Below, piece by piece: positions 8,012 to 16,799 of a stretch of DNA of 33,942 nt. The notes beneath the pieces are model-generated. The model saw only the letters and a program-made list of their open reading frames with translations. It did no database searches and had not been told where the DNA came from. The stretch lies in contig CAMOVR010000020.1 in NCBI GenBank assembly GCA_946627565.1, forward strand, positions 1-33,942, written 5' to 3'. This DNA comes from an uncultured Clostridia bacterium. Lineage in GTDB: Bacteria > Bacillota > Clostridia > Christensenellales > Aristaeellaceae. Numbering within the stretch: the first letter of the stretch is position 1; every line of letters begins with the position of its first letter. The translations under genes and the position numbers were made by a program.

Positions 8012-11000
8012 ATGGTAAAGGCAACGGGCATTTTCCGTGCCCTCACCTCACTGGCCGCCTTCGTTCTGATCGCGTCCCTGGTGGCAGGTCCCATCATGGA
8101 ATCATACCGCCAGCCGATTGACACGTTTTTTGGCGAAACCAGCTACCGCATTGAAGGCAGCGGCCAGGCACAGTGGCTCTACCAGTCTGAGTTCAAATCC
8201 CAGATGGAAGCCATTGAAGCACTCCGGGCGTTCGCAATTGAGGAAGCTCAGGAAAGTTTCGTTCTTCTGAAAAACGAGAACGCTCTTCCCATGACCAGCG
8301 GCGCCAGTGTCACCATGCTGGGCCTGCGCAGCTATGCGCCGGTCTACGGCAACTCCATGGGCGCAGCCCCGGACACCACCGTCATTGAAGACGGCAACCA
8401 GGCATACCTTGCCCTGCAGAAGGCCGGGCTCAACATCAACCCCGCCGTCACGCAGAAGTACAAGGACTGGGTTGTGGCCAATGGCGGCAACCTGACTGCA
8501 GCCGGTGAACTCTACGGTGAATATTCAGGGGCCTCCTCTTCCGGTGAAAACACCAAGGGCGACCTGAACATGACCGGCACCGCAGAAGCCATGGAAGCTT
8601 CCCTTTCCGATCTCGGCCTGACCGCCGCTGATTATGAAGGGTACAAGGATGCTGCCATTGTTGTGGTAGGCAGGCCCGGCGGCGAAGGCAAGAACTACAT
8701 CACCGGCGGCACCGATTCCACCACCGGCAACATCTTCGGTCTCAATTCCCTGGAAAAGGCCGTGCTGGAGGAGGCAAAAGCCAACTTCGACACCGTTATT
8801 CTCCTGGTGAATTCCGTCAATCCCATGGAGCTGAAGGAAGTCCGGGATGATCCCGACGTGGATGCTATCCTCTGGATCGGCTATCCCGGTGCATACGGCT
8901 TCTATGCCGTTGCCGACGTCCTCTTCGGCGCCGTCTCCCCCTCCGGCCACCTGGGCGATATCTACATCGCCAACTCCGCTGTCAGCCCCGCCATGGTTTC
9001 CTTTGGCGGAAACGGCGCTGTGGCCTGGGCAAACGCAGCTGACTTCACCCCCGACGACAACGTCAACAGCTACCTCATCAACGAGGAAGGCATCTATGCC
9101 GGCTACCGCTATTTCGAGAGCCGCTGGGCTGACGTGGTGGCCGGTGTGAACAATGCCGCCGCTGCCGCTGCAGGCACCTATACCAACGCGGATACCACCG
9201 TTGCCACCGCAGACGGCAGCTGGGTCTATGAAAATGAAGTGGTATATCCCTTCGGCTACGGCCTGAGCTACACCACCTTCGAGCAGACCCTGGACAGCGT
9301 TGCCATCGCAGATGACAAAAAGTCCGCAGATGTCACCGTAACCACCACCAACACCGGTTCTGCTTCCGGCAAGGCCGTTGTACAGGTCTATGCCCAGAGC
9401 CCCTATACCGACTACGACAAGACCAACCATGTGGAAAAGAGCGCCATCCAGCTGATGGACTACGAAAAGACCAGGACCCTGGCTCCCGGCGAAACGCAGA
9501 CCATCACCCTGCACCTTGACATGGCCAACCTTGCATCTTATGACGCCAAGGGCGCCGGCACCTACATTCTGGACAGCGGCGACTACTGGTTCGCCATCGG
9601 CAATGACAGCCATGACGCCCTCTCCAACATTCTCACTGCCCAGAACCTGCTGGAAACCGGCAGTGCTGACAAGACCTATACCTGGAACTGGGCTGACTTT
9701 GACAGCACCACCTTCGCCACCTCCAAGAACGGCACGCAGATCCACAACGTGCTGAGCGAAGGCGACAGCTCCATGGACATCAACACGTTCGAAGGCTATG
9801 AGGGAACCGCTTCCTACATGAGCCGTCAGGACTGGAACGGCACCTATCCCACCCTGCATGCAGGTCTGTCTGCCACCGGCCGGCTGGCCACGCTGCTGAG
9901 AAACGACGTGATCCCCCTGACCACCGGTGCTGAAGGCTTCAACTGGGGCGCCAACAACGGCATGACCATCTTTGAGATGATAAATGCCGACTGGGACGAT
10001 CCCCGCTGGGACACCCTGATTGATCAGGTCACCCCCGACGAATTCGTCACCTTCGCTTCCAACGCCTTCCACAACATCCAGGGCATCGAGTCCGTGGGCT
10101 ATGCCGGCAACAAGGCAGATGACGGCCCCGGCGGATCCGACGGCGGCACCTATGCCAATGACGGCCAGTATCAGGGCACCATGTTCAGCACCATGCCGGA
10201 CTTTGATGCCTCCAAGGGCGGCTATGGCACCCGCGTCGCACCCACACCCACCAACCTGGCCTATACCTGGAACAAGGATCTGGCCTTCCGCAACGGCGAA
10301 CTGATCCTGGGCGAATCCACCCTTATGTTCAACTATCCCATCATGATCGGCCCCGGCATGAACATCCACCGTCACGGCTACAACGGACGCGGTGCTGAGT
10401 ATTACAGCGAGGATCCCATCCTCTCCGGCTATACCGGCAGTGCCGTGGTGCAGGGTGCCCAGAGCAAGGGCTGCCTTGTGAACGTAAAGCATCTGGCCTT
10501 CAACGACCAGGAAATCAACCGTTCCGGCGTGGCTGTCTTCATGTCTGAACAGGCTGCCCGTGAAATGGAACTGCGCGGCTTCCAGCAGTCCTTCGAAGCC
10601 AGCGGAAAACCGGCCTCCATGGCAGAGCGCACGGACGTGTATGTCAACGGTGCTCTGGGCGTCATGACCAGTTTCAACCGCATCGGAGCCGTGGCACCCA
10701 GCGCCAACAAGGGCGTGTGCGTTGACATTCTCCGCAACGAATGGGGTTTCAAGGGCTATTCCGTCACTGACTTCACCGGTGTGTCCATGAAAGCCATGCC
10801 CAAGGAATCCGTCCTCTACGGCACGGTGGCCTTCTGCGGCTTCGGCGGTTCTGTGGAATACTTCACCGGCGACACCCTGGCCGCTGATCCGCAGCTGGCT
10901 GCAGCCATGAAGCAGGACATCAAGTACATCCTCTACCCGCTGGCGCACTCTGCCGCCATGAATGGCGCAGATCCCACGGCCCACCGGGTCGAGCTGACCA

Positions 11001-11113
11001 CCTCCTGGCGTGCCCTTTACAGGAACCTGCAGCTGTACTCCGGCATTGCAGCCGGCGTCTTCTGCTGCGCCTGGATTGTATGCGCCATCATGGGAAAGAA
11101 AAAGAAGGGGTGA
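8012..11113 (+). CDS. Membrane-anchored GH3 glycosidase with permuted domain order
   Basis: This 1033-aa protein starts at ATG 8012, with AAAGGAGGAG 8 bases upstream; the longer reading frame lacks a site. The order is transmembrane helix (about 6-26); GH3 C-terminal alpha/beta sandwich (about 70-420, SFVLLKNENALPM to YPFGYGLSYTTFE); fibronectin-III-like domain (about 430-560, VTTTNTGSASGKAVVQVYA); GH3 N-terminal TIM barrel (about 640-970, GPGMNIHRHGYNGRG, VKHLAFNDQE, YSVTDF with nucleophile Asp920); and a second helix (about 1003-1026) ending in KKKKG. Most GH3 enzymes have the barrel first; the inverted order is known from some ruminal beta-glucosidases (Ruminococcus albus, Butyrivibrio). 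The activity is probably a beta-glucosidase or related exo-glycosidase facing outside. A weak hairpin at about 7959-7982 precedes it. Confidence 0.9.
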   Translation: MVKATGIFRALTSLAAFVLIASLVAGPIMESYRQPIDTFFGETSYRIEGSGQAQWLYQSEFKSQMEAIEALRAFAIEEAQESFVLLKNENALPMTSGASVTMLGLRSYAPVYGNSMGAAPDTTVIEDGNQAYLALQKAGLNINPAVTQKYKDWVVANGGNLTAAGELYGEYSGASSSGENTKGDLNMTGTAEAMEASLSDLGLTAADYEGYKDAAIVVVGRPGGEGKNYITGGTDSTTGNIFGLNSLEKAVLEEAKANFDTVILLVNSVNPMELKEVRDDPDVDAILWIGYPGAYGFYAVADVLFGAVSPSGHLGDIYIANSAVSPAMVSFGGNGAVAWANAADFTPDDNVNSYLINEEGIYAGYRYFESRWADVVAGVNNAAAAAAGTYTNADTTVATADGSWVYENEVVYPFGYGLSYTTFEQTLDSVAIADDKKSADVTVTTTNTGSASGKAVVQVYAQSPYTDYDKTNHVEKSAIQLMDYEKTRTLAPGETQTITLHLDMANLASYDAKGAGTYILDSGDYWFAIGNDSHDALSNILTAQNLLETGSADKTYTWNWADFDSTTFATSKNGTQIHNVLSEGDSSMDINTFEGYEGTASYMSRQDWNGTYPTLHAGLSATGRLATLLRNDVIPLTTGAEGFNWGANNGMTIFEMINADWDDPRWDTLIDQVTPDEFVTFASNAFHNIQGIESVGYAGNKADDGPGGSDGGTYANDGQYQGTMFSTMPDFDASKGGYGTRVAPTPTNLAYTWNKDLAFRNGELILGESTLMFNYPIMIGPGMNIHRHGYNGRGAEYYSEDPILSGYTGSAVVQGAQSKGCLVNVKHLAFNDQEINRSGVAVFMSEQAAREMELRGFQQSFEASGKPASMAERTDVYVNGALGVMTSFNRIGAVAPSANKGVCVDILRNEWGFKGYSVTDFTGVSMKAMPKESVLYGTVAFCGFGGSVEYFTGDTLAADPQLAAAMKQDIKYILYPLAHSAAMNGADPTAHRVELTTSWRALYRNLQLYSGIAAGVFCCAWIVCAIMGKKKKG

Positions 11114-11119
11114 TTTGAA

Positions 11120-11551
11120 ATGGCAAAGAAAACAAATGCTTTCGGCAAACTTCTCTGCCTTTCCGCCATTCTGGCTCTGATCGGCATGGTTGTCTACGTC
11201 GTCAATACCACCACGGGATACATGGCGGGCCTTCATACCCCCATTGATCCCCTGGTCCTGATCCTGCCCTTCATCGTGATTGTGTGCGCCTTGTTCCTGA
11301 CCCTCAGGCCTGATGCATGCAAGGGCGCCACCGGCGCTGTAACCCTGATCCTCTCCCTCCTTATGGCCGCTGCCACCGTGTTCTTTGTAAAGGGCCGTGT
11401 GGACGTGGTGGGCGATATGCTCAACCCGGTCAACCATCCGGAAACCCAGGTTACCGCGGTTACCTGGTCCCTGATCGGTATCGGCCTGTACTGCCTGTCC
11501 TATCTGTTCACCGTGGTCACCACCCTGAGCGATAAGCTGGCCAAGGAGTAA
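11120..11551 (+). CDS. Small four-helix membrane protein next to GH3
   Basis: This 143-aa protein has four predicted transmembrane helices (LLCLSAILALIGMVVYVV; LVLILPFIVIVCALFLTL; AVTLILSLLMAAATVFFV; SLIGIGLYCLSYLFTVV) with short loops. It is not a family I recognise. It begins 6 bases after the GH3 stop, with AAGGGGTGA as ribosome site, and is co-transcribed with the anchored GH3. That makes it a candidate partner or chaperone for the enzyme in the membrane, which is inference from position alone. Confidence 0.75.
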   Translation: MAKKTNAFGKLLCLSAILALIGMVVYVVNTTTGYMAGLHTPIDPLVLILPFIVIVCALFLTLRPDACKGATGAVTLILSLLMAAATVFFVKGRVDVVGDMLNPVNHPETQVTAVTWSLIGIGLYCLSYLFTVVTTLSDKLAKE

Positions 11552-11559
11552 CGCATTCC

Positions 11560-11595
11560 AAAAGAGGCGGCGTGATGATTCACGCCGCCTCTTTT
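11560..11595. terminator. Bidirectional terminator between convergent operons
   Basis: A perfect 16-bp stem (11560-11575 with 11580-11595) with loop TGAT, flanked by A-run and T-run ends, serves the GH3/membrane protein operon on the plus strand and the ABC exporter operon on the minus strand. Confidence 0.9.
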
Positions 11596-11612
11596 CTGGT
11601 CCGGAGCCTTTC

Positions 11613-13406
11613 TTACCCGGCTCCCCGGGAGAGAAGCTGCAGTTCATAGAGTTTCCAGTAAATGCCGTGCAGTGCAAGCAGTTCCTGATGGGTTCCGCTC
11701 TCTCTTATCTTTCCGTGGTGCATCACCAGGATCCGGTCGCAGTGCTGGATGGTGGAGAGCCTGTGTGCCACCATGATGCAGGTTCTGCCCTGCATCAGGC
11801 GCTCCACCGCCTCCTGGATCCATCTCTCCGTTTCCGTATCAATGTGTGCCGTTGCCTCATCCAGTATCAGGATCCTGGGATCATAGGCAAGGGTTCTGGC
11901 AAAGGAAAGCAGCTGCCGCTCCCCAGAGGAAAAGGTGGACCCCCTCTCCGTCACGTGCTGGCTGAACCCGTTGGGGAGTCTTTCTATGAAGCGGTCCGCA
12001 TTCACATCATGTGCGCTTTTGCGGATCATTTCGTCTGTGATGTCCTCCCTAAGCAGGCGGATGTTGCCGGCGATATCCCCGGTAAAGATAAAGACATCCT
12101 GCTGCACCTGCCCTATGGCCCGCCGGATCTGTTCCCTTGAAAGCTGGCGGATGTCCACCCCGTCGATGCGGATGCTTCCGCGCTGCACATCGTAGTAGCG
12201 GCCCATCAGGTTCAGAATGGAGGATTTGCCGGCCCCGGTGGCTCCCACAAAGGCCACCCGCTCGCCGGGTTCTATGGTGAAGGACACATCCCGCAGCACC
12301 CAGTCCTCATCCTTATAGGCAAACCAGACATGGTCAAACTCGATGCGGCCCTGCACCTTATCAAGGATCCTGGGATTGTTTTCCTCCGGAATGTCCGGTC
12401 TGGTATCCAGCAGCGTAAAGATTTTTTCCGCCGAGGCCAGGGCGCTCTGCAGGGTGGAGAACTGCTCTGCCATTTCCTGGATGGGATTGAAGAAGGATTC
12501 AATGTACTGAATAAAGATGTACAGGGTACCCATGGTCACGCTGCCCCGGATCACCTGGGAGGAGCCCACCAGAAGCAGGAGCACAAGGGCTATGACATAG
12601 GTAAGGTACGTGGAGGGTCTGAAAAGGGCATTGATCAGGATCTCCCGGCTGTTGGCCTCATAGAGCTCCTCACTTTTCTGACAGAACGCCTTATGCTTCT
12701 GTTCTTCCCGCCCGAACATCTGAATCAGATCCATGCCGGACAGGTGCTCGGACAGAAAGGTATTCAGTGCCGTCACACGGGTGCGGGTAAGCTGGAAGGC
12801 CGCCCGGGACAGTTTCCGGAAGACCACCGTCAGCACCACCACCACGGGCACCAGAAGGAAACTGTACAGAGCCATTCTCACATCCAGGGCGATCATGATG
12901 GAGCCCAGGGTAAGGATTTTCACACCGTTCTGGAACAGCTTCACCAGGACATTGGAATACACCTCATTGATGGACTCCACATCATTGGTGATCCGGGTCA
13001 CAATCTTGCCCACCGGTGTCACGTCAAAAAACCGCATGGTCAGGGAGAGCACATGCCTGTACAGATCCCCCCGGAGATCATAGACAATGTTCTGGCCCGT
13101 TTTCTGCATCAGAAGATACTGAAAGCGGTTGAGAAGGAAACGTGCCAGAAGGAGAAGCACATACAGGCCGCCGGCTATGAGGATGCCCTGAAACCTTGCA
13201 TCCCGTGTCAGGCTCAGTGCCTCCTCACCGGTGATGTAGCGGTCGATGGCGTTTCCGATGATAACCGGCCGGAGGATTTCCATGGCCGTACCGCCCAGCA
13301 CCAGAACCAGGCACAGGGCGAACATGCCACGGTAGGGCTTCATGTAGGAGATCAGGCGCAAAAACGCGTTGCCTTCATAGGCAATATCTTCTGTCTGCTT
13401 CTTCAC
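11613..13406 (-). CDS. ABC exporter half-transporter, catalytically intact Walker B subunit
   Basis: This 597-aa protein is an N-terminal six-helix exporter domain (about 30-310) fused to a nucleotide-binding domain (about 340-590). Visible motifs are Walker A GATGAGKSS, a degenerate signature FSSGERQ in place of LSGGQ, Walker B LILDEATAHID with catalytic Glu517, and H-loop VAHRLS. It overlaps the upstream exporter gene by 4 bases (ATGA), so the two are translationally coupled. Together they fit heterodimeric exporters such as TM287/288, LmrCD or BmrCD. The substrate is unknown; drugs, lipids or peptides are possible. The bidirectional terminator follows. Confidence 0.9.
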   Translation of the reverse strand: MKKQTEDIAYEGNAFLRLISYMKPYRGMFALCLVLVLGGTAMEILRPVIIGNAIDRYITGEEALSLTRDARFQGILIAGGLYVLLLLARFLLNRFQYLLMQKTGQNIVYDLRGDLYRHVLSLTMRFFDVTPVGKIVTRITNDVESINEVYSNVLVKLFQNGVKILTLGSIMIALDVRMALYSFLLVPVVVVLTVVFRKLSRAAFQLTRTRVTALNTFLSEHLSGMDLIQMFGREEQKHKAFCQKSEELYEANSREILINALFRPSTYLTYVIALVLLLLVGSSQVIRGSVTMGTLYIFIQYIESFFNPIQEMAEQFSTLQSALASAEKIFTLLDTRPDIPEENNPRILDKVQGRIEFDHVWFAYKDEDWVLRDVSFTIEPGERVAFVGATGAGKSSILNLMGRYYDVQRGSIRIDGVDIRQLSREQIRRAIGQVQQDVFIFTGDIAGNIRLLREDITDEMIRKSAHDVNADRFIERLPNGFSQHVTERGSTFSSGERQLLSFARTLAYDPRILILDEATAHIDTETERWIQEAVERLMQGRTCIMVAHRLSTIQHCDRILVMHHGKIRESGTHQELLALHGIYWKLYELQLLSRGAG

Positions 13407-15199
13407 GCTTCCCCGCTCCCTCCGTGCATGAGCTGCTTCTCCAGCTGCTGCATGTCATACATATGCCGGTACACACCGTGCTTTTCCATCAGTTCCGCAT
13501 GGGTCCCGTACTCCGCTGCCCGGCCGCCCTCCAGCACCAGAATATGGTCCGCGTGCTGAATGGTGGAAATCCTGTGGGCGATGATGACCTGTGTCTGTCC
13601 CCTGCAGACTTCCTTCAGATTCTGCAGGATCTGTTCCTCCGTATCGGTGTCCACAGCGGACAGCGCGTCGTCAAGGATCAGGACAGGCGCTCTGCGGACC
13701 AGGGCCCGGGCGATGGCCACCCGCTGCTTCTGTCCGCCGGAGAGGGTGACGCCCCGCTCGCCCACCAGGGTTCCATAGCCCTCCGGGAACGCCTCAATGC
13801 TGTCATGGATACAGGCAGCCTTCGCTGCTTCGCGGATGGCTTCCCCGTCCTTTTCCGGCATGCCAAAGGCAATATTCTCCTCAATGGTATCCGAAAACAG
13901 ATAGCTGTCCTGGGGCACGCAGGCGATCCCCTCATGCAGCACCGACAGGGGCAGTTTTGAAACCGGAATGCCGTCGATTCTGATGGATGCAGGATCCTGC
14001 GGGTCGTATTCCCGCTCCAGCAGATGCACCAGGGTGGACTTGCCGCTGCCGGTGCGTCCCACCACAGCCAGGATCTCCCCCGGCTTTACTTCAACGGAGA
14101 TATCGGAAAGGACAGGCTTTTCCCCTTCCGGATAGGTAAAGGACAGGTGGTCCAGGGTAATCCCGCCCTGAATCGCCGTGATATCCCGTCTGGCATCCTC
14201 CGCCTCTTTGATATCCGGCTTTTCCTTAAAGATCCTGAACACCCTGCCCAGACTGGCCATTCCCTGGGATAGGGAGGAGATGCATTCCCCTACTGCAATC
14301 ATGGGCCACACCAGCATGGTGACATAACTGTTGAAGGCCACGAACTGACCCAGGGTCATCTGCTCCTGGATGGTCAGATAGCCGCCGTAGATCAGGGTGA
14401 TCACCAGGGAGATGCCGATGATCATGTCAAGCAGCGGCATGACCAGGGCGAAGAGCCTGACCACGTTCAGGTTCTTTTCCCGGGTATTTTCGTTCTGTCT
14501 GGCAAAGGCAGCCATCTCCAGATGTTCCTGCACGTAGGCCTTGATCACCCGGATGCCGCTGACAGATTCCTGCACCATGTCCGTCAGCTCCGAGAAGGCT
14601 TCCTGTCTCTCCCGGAATCTCCGGTGCATGACCTTCCCGAAGAATATGTCCCCAAAGACAATCAGGATCATGGGCACAATGGCGATCAGCGTCAGGTGCA
14701 CGTTCACATACCGCAGCATGGAATAGACCACCATCACCAGCATGACGGAGGCATCAAAGGTGGTGATCACCGTCATGCCCAGCATCTGGCGCACAGACTG
14801 CAGGTCGTTGGTGAAGTGAGCCATGAGGTCGCCGGTCTTGTTGGCATGGAAATAGCGCATGGAGAGCTTTTCCAGGTGTCCGAACAGATCGTTGCGCATT
14901 TCCTTTTCAATGGACCTGGCTGCCCCGAAGATGAAGTAGCGCCAGCCAAAGCGGCCCAGGGTAATCATCACGCCGCTGAAAAGGATCTGCATGCACACAG
15001 GCCACACATCCGCCATGGTCAGATTTCCGCCGCTCAGGCCCCCCGCCAGGGTATCTGTCAGGCTGCCCGTCAGACGGGGAATCCGGGTATTCAGGGCATC
15101 CACAATCAGCAGCGCCAGAATCCCCAGCATATACTGAAGAAGATGGCCCCGCACATAATGCAGGGCCAGTTTGATCTGTTTTTTCGTCTGTATTTTCAT
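13403..15199 (-). CDS. ABC exporter half-transporter, degenerate Walker B subunit
   Basis: This 598-aa protein is a six-helix exporter domain (about 15-305) followed by a nucleotide-binding domain. Motifs are Walker A GRTGSGKST, canonical signature LSGGQKQR, Walker B LILDDALSAVD with Asp511 in place of the catalytic Glu, and H-loop IAHRIS. Its Walker site pairs with the partner's FSSGE signature, giving one dead and one live ATP site, as in known heterodimeric exporters. No convincing Shine-Dalgarno sequence precedes the ATG at 15199. TTGACA at 15224-15229 could be a -35 box but has no good -10 at normal spacing. Confidence 0.9.
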   Translation of the reverse strand: MKIQTKKQIKLALHYVRGHLLQYMLGILALLIVDALNTRIPRLTGSLTDTLAGGLSGGNLTMADVWPVCMQILFSGVMITLGRFGWRYFIFGAARSIEKEMRNDLFGHLEKLSMRYFHANKTGDLMAHFTNDLQSVRQMLGMTVITTFDASVMLVMVVYSMLRYVNVHLTLIAIVPMILIVFGDIFFGKVMHRRFRERQEAFSELTDMVQESVSGIRVIKAYVQEHLEMAAFARQNENTREKNLNVVRLFALVMPLLDMIIGISLVITLIYGGYLTIQEQMTLGQFVAFNSYVTMLVWPMIAVGECISSLSQGMASLGRVFRIFKEKPDIKEAEDARRDITAIQGGITLDHLSFTYPEGEKPVLSDISVEVKPGEILAVVGRTGSGKSTLVHLLEREYDPQDPASIRIDGIPVSKLPLSVLHEGIACVPQDSYLFSDTIEENIAFGMPEKDGEAIREAAKAACIHDSIEAFPEGYGTLVGERGVTLSGGQKQRVAIARALVRRAPVLILDDALSAVDTDTEEQILQNLKEVCRGQTQVIIAHRISTIQHADHILVLEGGRAAEYGTHAELMEKHGVYRHMYDMQQLEKQLMHGGSGEA

Positions 15200-15275
15200 A
15201 AATCACTGTATACCCAGTAAAAATGTCAACCGGTAAAACGTGATCCGAGGTTTCTGACCTGTTTCAGGCACAGCC

Positions 15276-15914
15276 TTACTTGGTCAGGTCCTTCAGGTAC
15301 TTTGCCACCGCTTCATCCTTGCAGGCAGGATAGAAGAGCTCCGCAAACTTTTCGCCGCTGACCGTCTCCCGCACAAAATCCTGGTCCAGGTCCGGCAGGA
15401 TCTCCATCAGCTTCCTGTACGTCACCTTTTTCACTTCGTCCAGGATCTTCTTGTTGCGCTGTTCAGGCACAACCCTTTCCTTGGGATAGCCCTGGCCATG
15501 GCCAAAGCCGAAGAGCTGCTGGAAAATCATCTCCAGCTTCAGCTCGGCACCCCAGCCGAAATCCTTGGCAAAGGGCAGGGCCACGCAGTTGCCGTCATTG
15601 ATCTGGGCAAACATATACCCGTCGGAGGGATCCGTCAGGTGGCCGCAGAGCACACCGGGGAATGAATTGCAGGCAAGCATGGCGCCCTCTCCGGTGCCGC
15701 AGCCGGTGACCACATAATCCGCAGCGCCTGTCTGAAGCAGGATGGATGCCAGCAGGCCGACCTTCACATAGGTCAGCTGGCAGGCGTCATCCGCCGTGTA
15801 CATGCCGTAATTGACGACTTCATGGCCCATGGGTTCCACAACCTTTTTCAGGGTGGCTTCAATCAGGCTGTTCTTGGCTGCCTGGCTGTTTTCATTAATC
15901 AGTGCAATTCTCAT
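15276..15914 (-). CDS. RpiB/LacA/LacB-family sugar-phosphate isomerase
   Basis: This 212-aa protein starts at ATG 15914 (MRIALINENSQAAKN), with AGAGGAT upstream; the longer frame has no site. The family interconverts aldose and ketose phosphates (ribose-5-P/ribulose-5-P, allose-6-P, galactose-6-P). VVTGCGTGEGAMLACNSFPGV matches the active-site Cys loop of RpiB (CGTGIG), and an N-terminal nucleotide-like fold precedes it. It is longer than RpiB (about 150 aa) by a helical C-terminal extension of roughly 60 residues. The gene begins 4 bases after the rfbD stop, so it belongs to the rfbB-rfbD operon, an unusual partner. The exact sugar cannot be read from the sequence. Confidence 0.85.
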   Translation of the reverse strand: MRIALINENSQAAKNSLIEATLKKVVEPMGHEVVNYGMYTADDACQLTYVKVGLLASILLQTGAADYVVTGCGTGEGAMLACNSFPGVLCGHLTDPSDGYMFAQINDGNCVALPFAKDFGWGAELKLEMIFQQLFGFGHGQGYPKERVVPEQRNKKILDEVKKVTYRKLMEILPDLDQDFVRETVSGEKFAELFYPACKDEAVAKYLKDLTK

Positions 15915-15918
15915 TTCT

Positions 15919-16794
15919 TCAGATCCTCTCTCGTGTTTGTTCTGTCCCTGTGACATGCATTTCTTCAAGACAGCGCGTCAGTGCGTCCTGCCACGGGGGC
16001 AGGCGGCTGAAACCTGCTTCATCCAGGCTCTTCTTGCTCAGAACGGAGTTCAGGGGACGCCTGGCGTCCGTCTTGTATGCACTGCTGGGCACATGCTTCA
16101 CCGTACAGTGTACACCTGCCTGGCGGAGGATTTCTTCGGCAAACTCTGCCCATGAGCAGACGCCCTCATTGGTGGCGTGGTACAGACCGTATTTTTCCGT
16201 CTGGATCATATTCACCAGGAGACCTGCCAGATCCCAGGCGTAGGTGGGAGAACCGATCTGGTCATCCACCACATTGAGCGCGCCTTTCTCCCGGCCCTTC
16301 TCCAGAATGGTCCTGACAAAGTTATTGCCGTGGGTGCTGAACAGCCAGGAAGTGCGCACAATAAAGTACGCTGTCATCTGGCTCCTTACAGCCACCTCGC
16401 CCTGCATTTTGCTCTGTCCGTAAATGTTCTGCGGCCGCCTGTGCTCGTCCGTCTCATGGGGCTCATTCCCTGCGCCGGAGAACACGTAGTCGGTGGAAAT
16501 AAACATGAACTTTGCCCGGACCCGCAGGGCCGCCCGGACCAGGTTGTCGGTACCAAGCCCGTTGACGCGGCAGCACTTCTCCACCTCGTGTTCAGCCCTG
16601 TCCACACTGGTATAGGCAGCACAGTGGATGATGGCGTCCGGTTTCTGAGTGGTGACAAAGTCCATCACCGCATAGGTGTCTGTCAGATCAAAGTCGTCTG
16701 CGTCCACATCGATGACTTCCAGGCCGGCCTGCATCAGGCGGCAGACCACATCCTGACCCAGCTGTCCCTGTGCGCCTGTCACCATTACCTTCAT
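15919..16794 (-). CDS. rfbD: dTDP-4-dehydrorhamnose reductase
   Basis: This 291-aa extended SDR makes dTDP-L-rhamnose by reducing dTDP-4-dehydro-L-rhamnose with NAD(P)H. MKVMVTGAQGQLGQDV is the Rossmann start with the GxxGxxG pattern. ISTDYVFSG holds the conserved Thr/Asp-Tyr-Val-Phe of RmlD and YGQSKMQGE is the catalytic YxxxK. ATG 16794 is chosen because AGGTGA lies 5 bases upstream; a GTG at 16803 overlapping the rfbB stop (GTGA) would add three residues. The gene lies between rfbB and the isomerase in one operon. rfbA and rfbC are not nearby. Confidence 0.88.
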   Translation of the reverse strand: MKVMVTGAQGQLGQDVVCRLMQAGLEVIDVDADDFDLTDTYAVMDFVTTQKPDAIIHCAAYTSVDRAEHEVEKCCRVNGLGTDNLVRAALRVRAKFMFISTDYVFSGAGNEPHETDEHRRPQNIYGQSKMQGEVAVRSQMTAYFIVRTSWLFSTHGNNFVRTILEKGREKGALNVVDDQIGSPTYAWDLAGLLVNMIQTEKYGLYHATNEGVCSWAEFAEEILRQAGVHCTVKHVPSSAYKTDARRPLNSVLSKKSLDEAGFSRLPPWQDALTRCLEEMHVTGTEQTRERI

Positions 16795-16799
16795 GTTCT

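Noticed and set aside
8525-11677. 1050-aa open frame on the minus strand opposite the GH3 gene
   Set aside because: The plus strand encodes clear GH3 motifs. The minus frame is a by-product of strong codon bias in GC-rich DNA; it has a Gly/His/Val-rich composition, no recognisable domain and runs through the bidirectional terminator.
15200-15275. TTGACA at 15224-15229 as the ABC exporter promoter
   Set aside because: No acceptable -10 box lies at 16-18 bases; TATACA occurs at only about 11 bases, too close.
15915-15968. N-terminal extension of the RpiB-like gene
   Set aside because: It overlaps the end of rfbD, lacks homology-like sequence, and the ATG at 15914 begins the typical family N-terminus.
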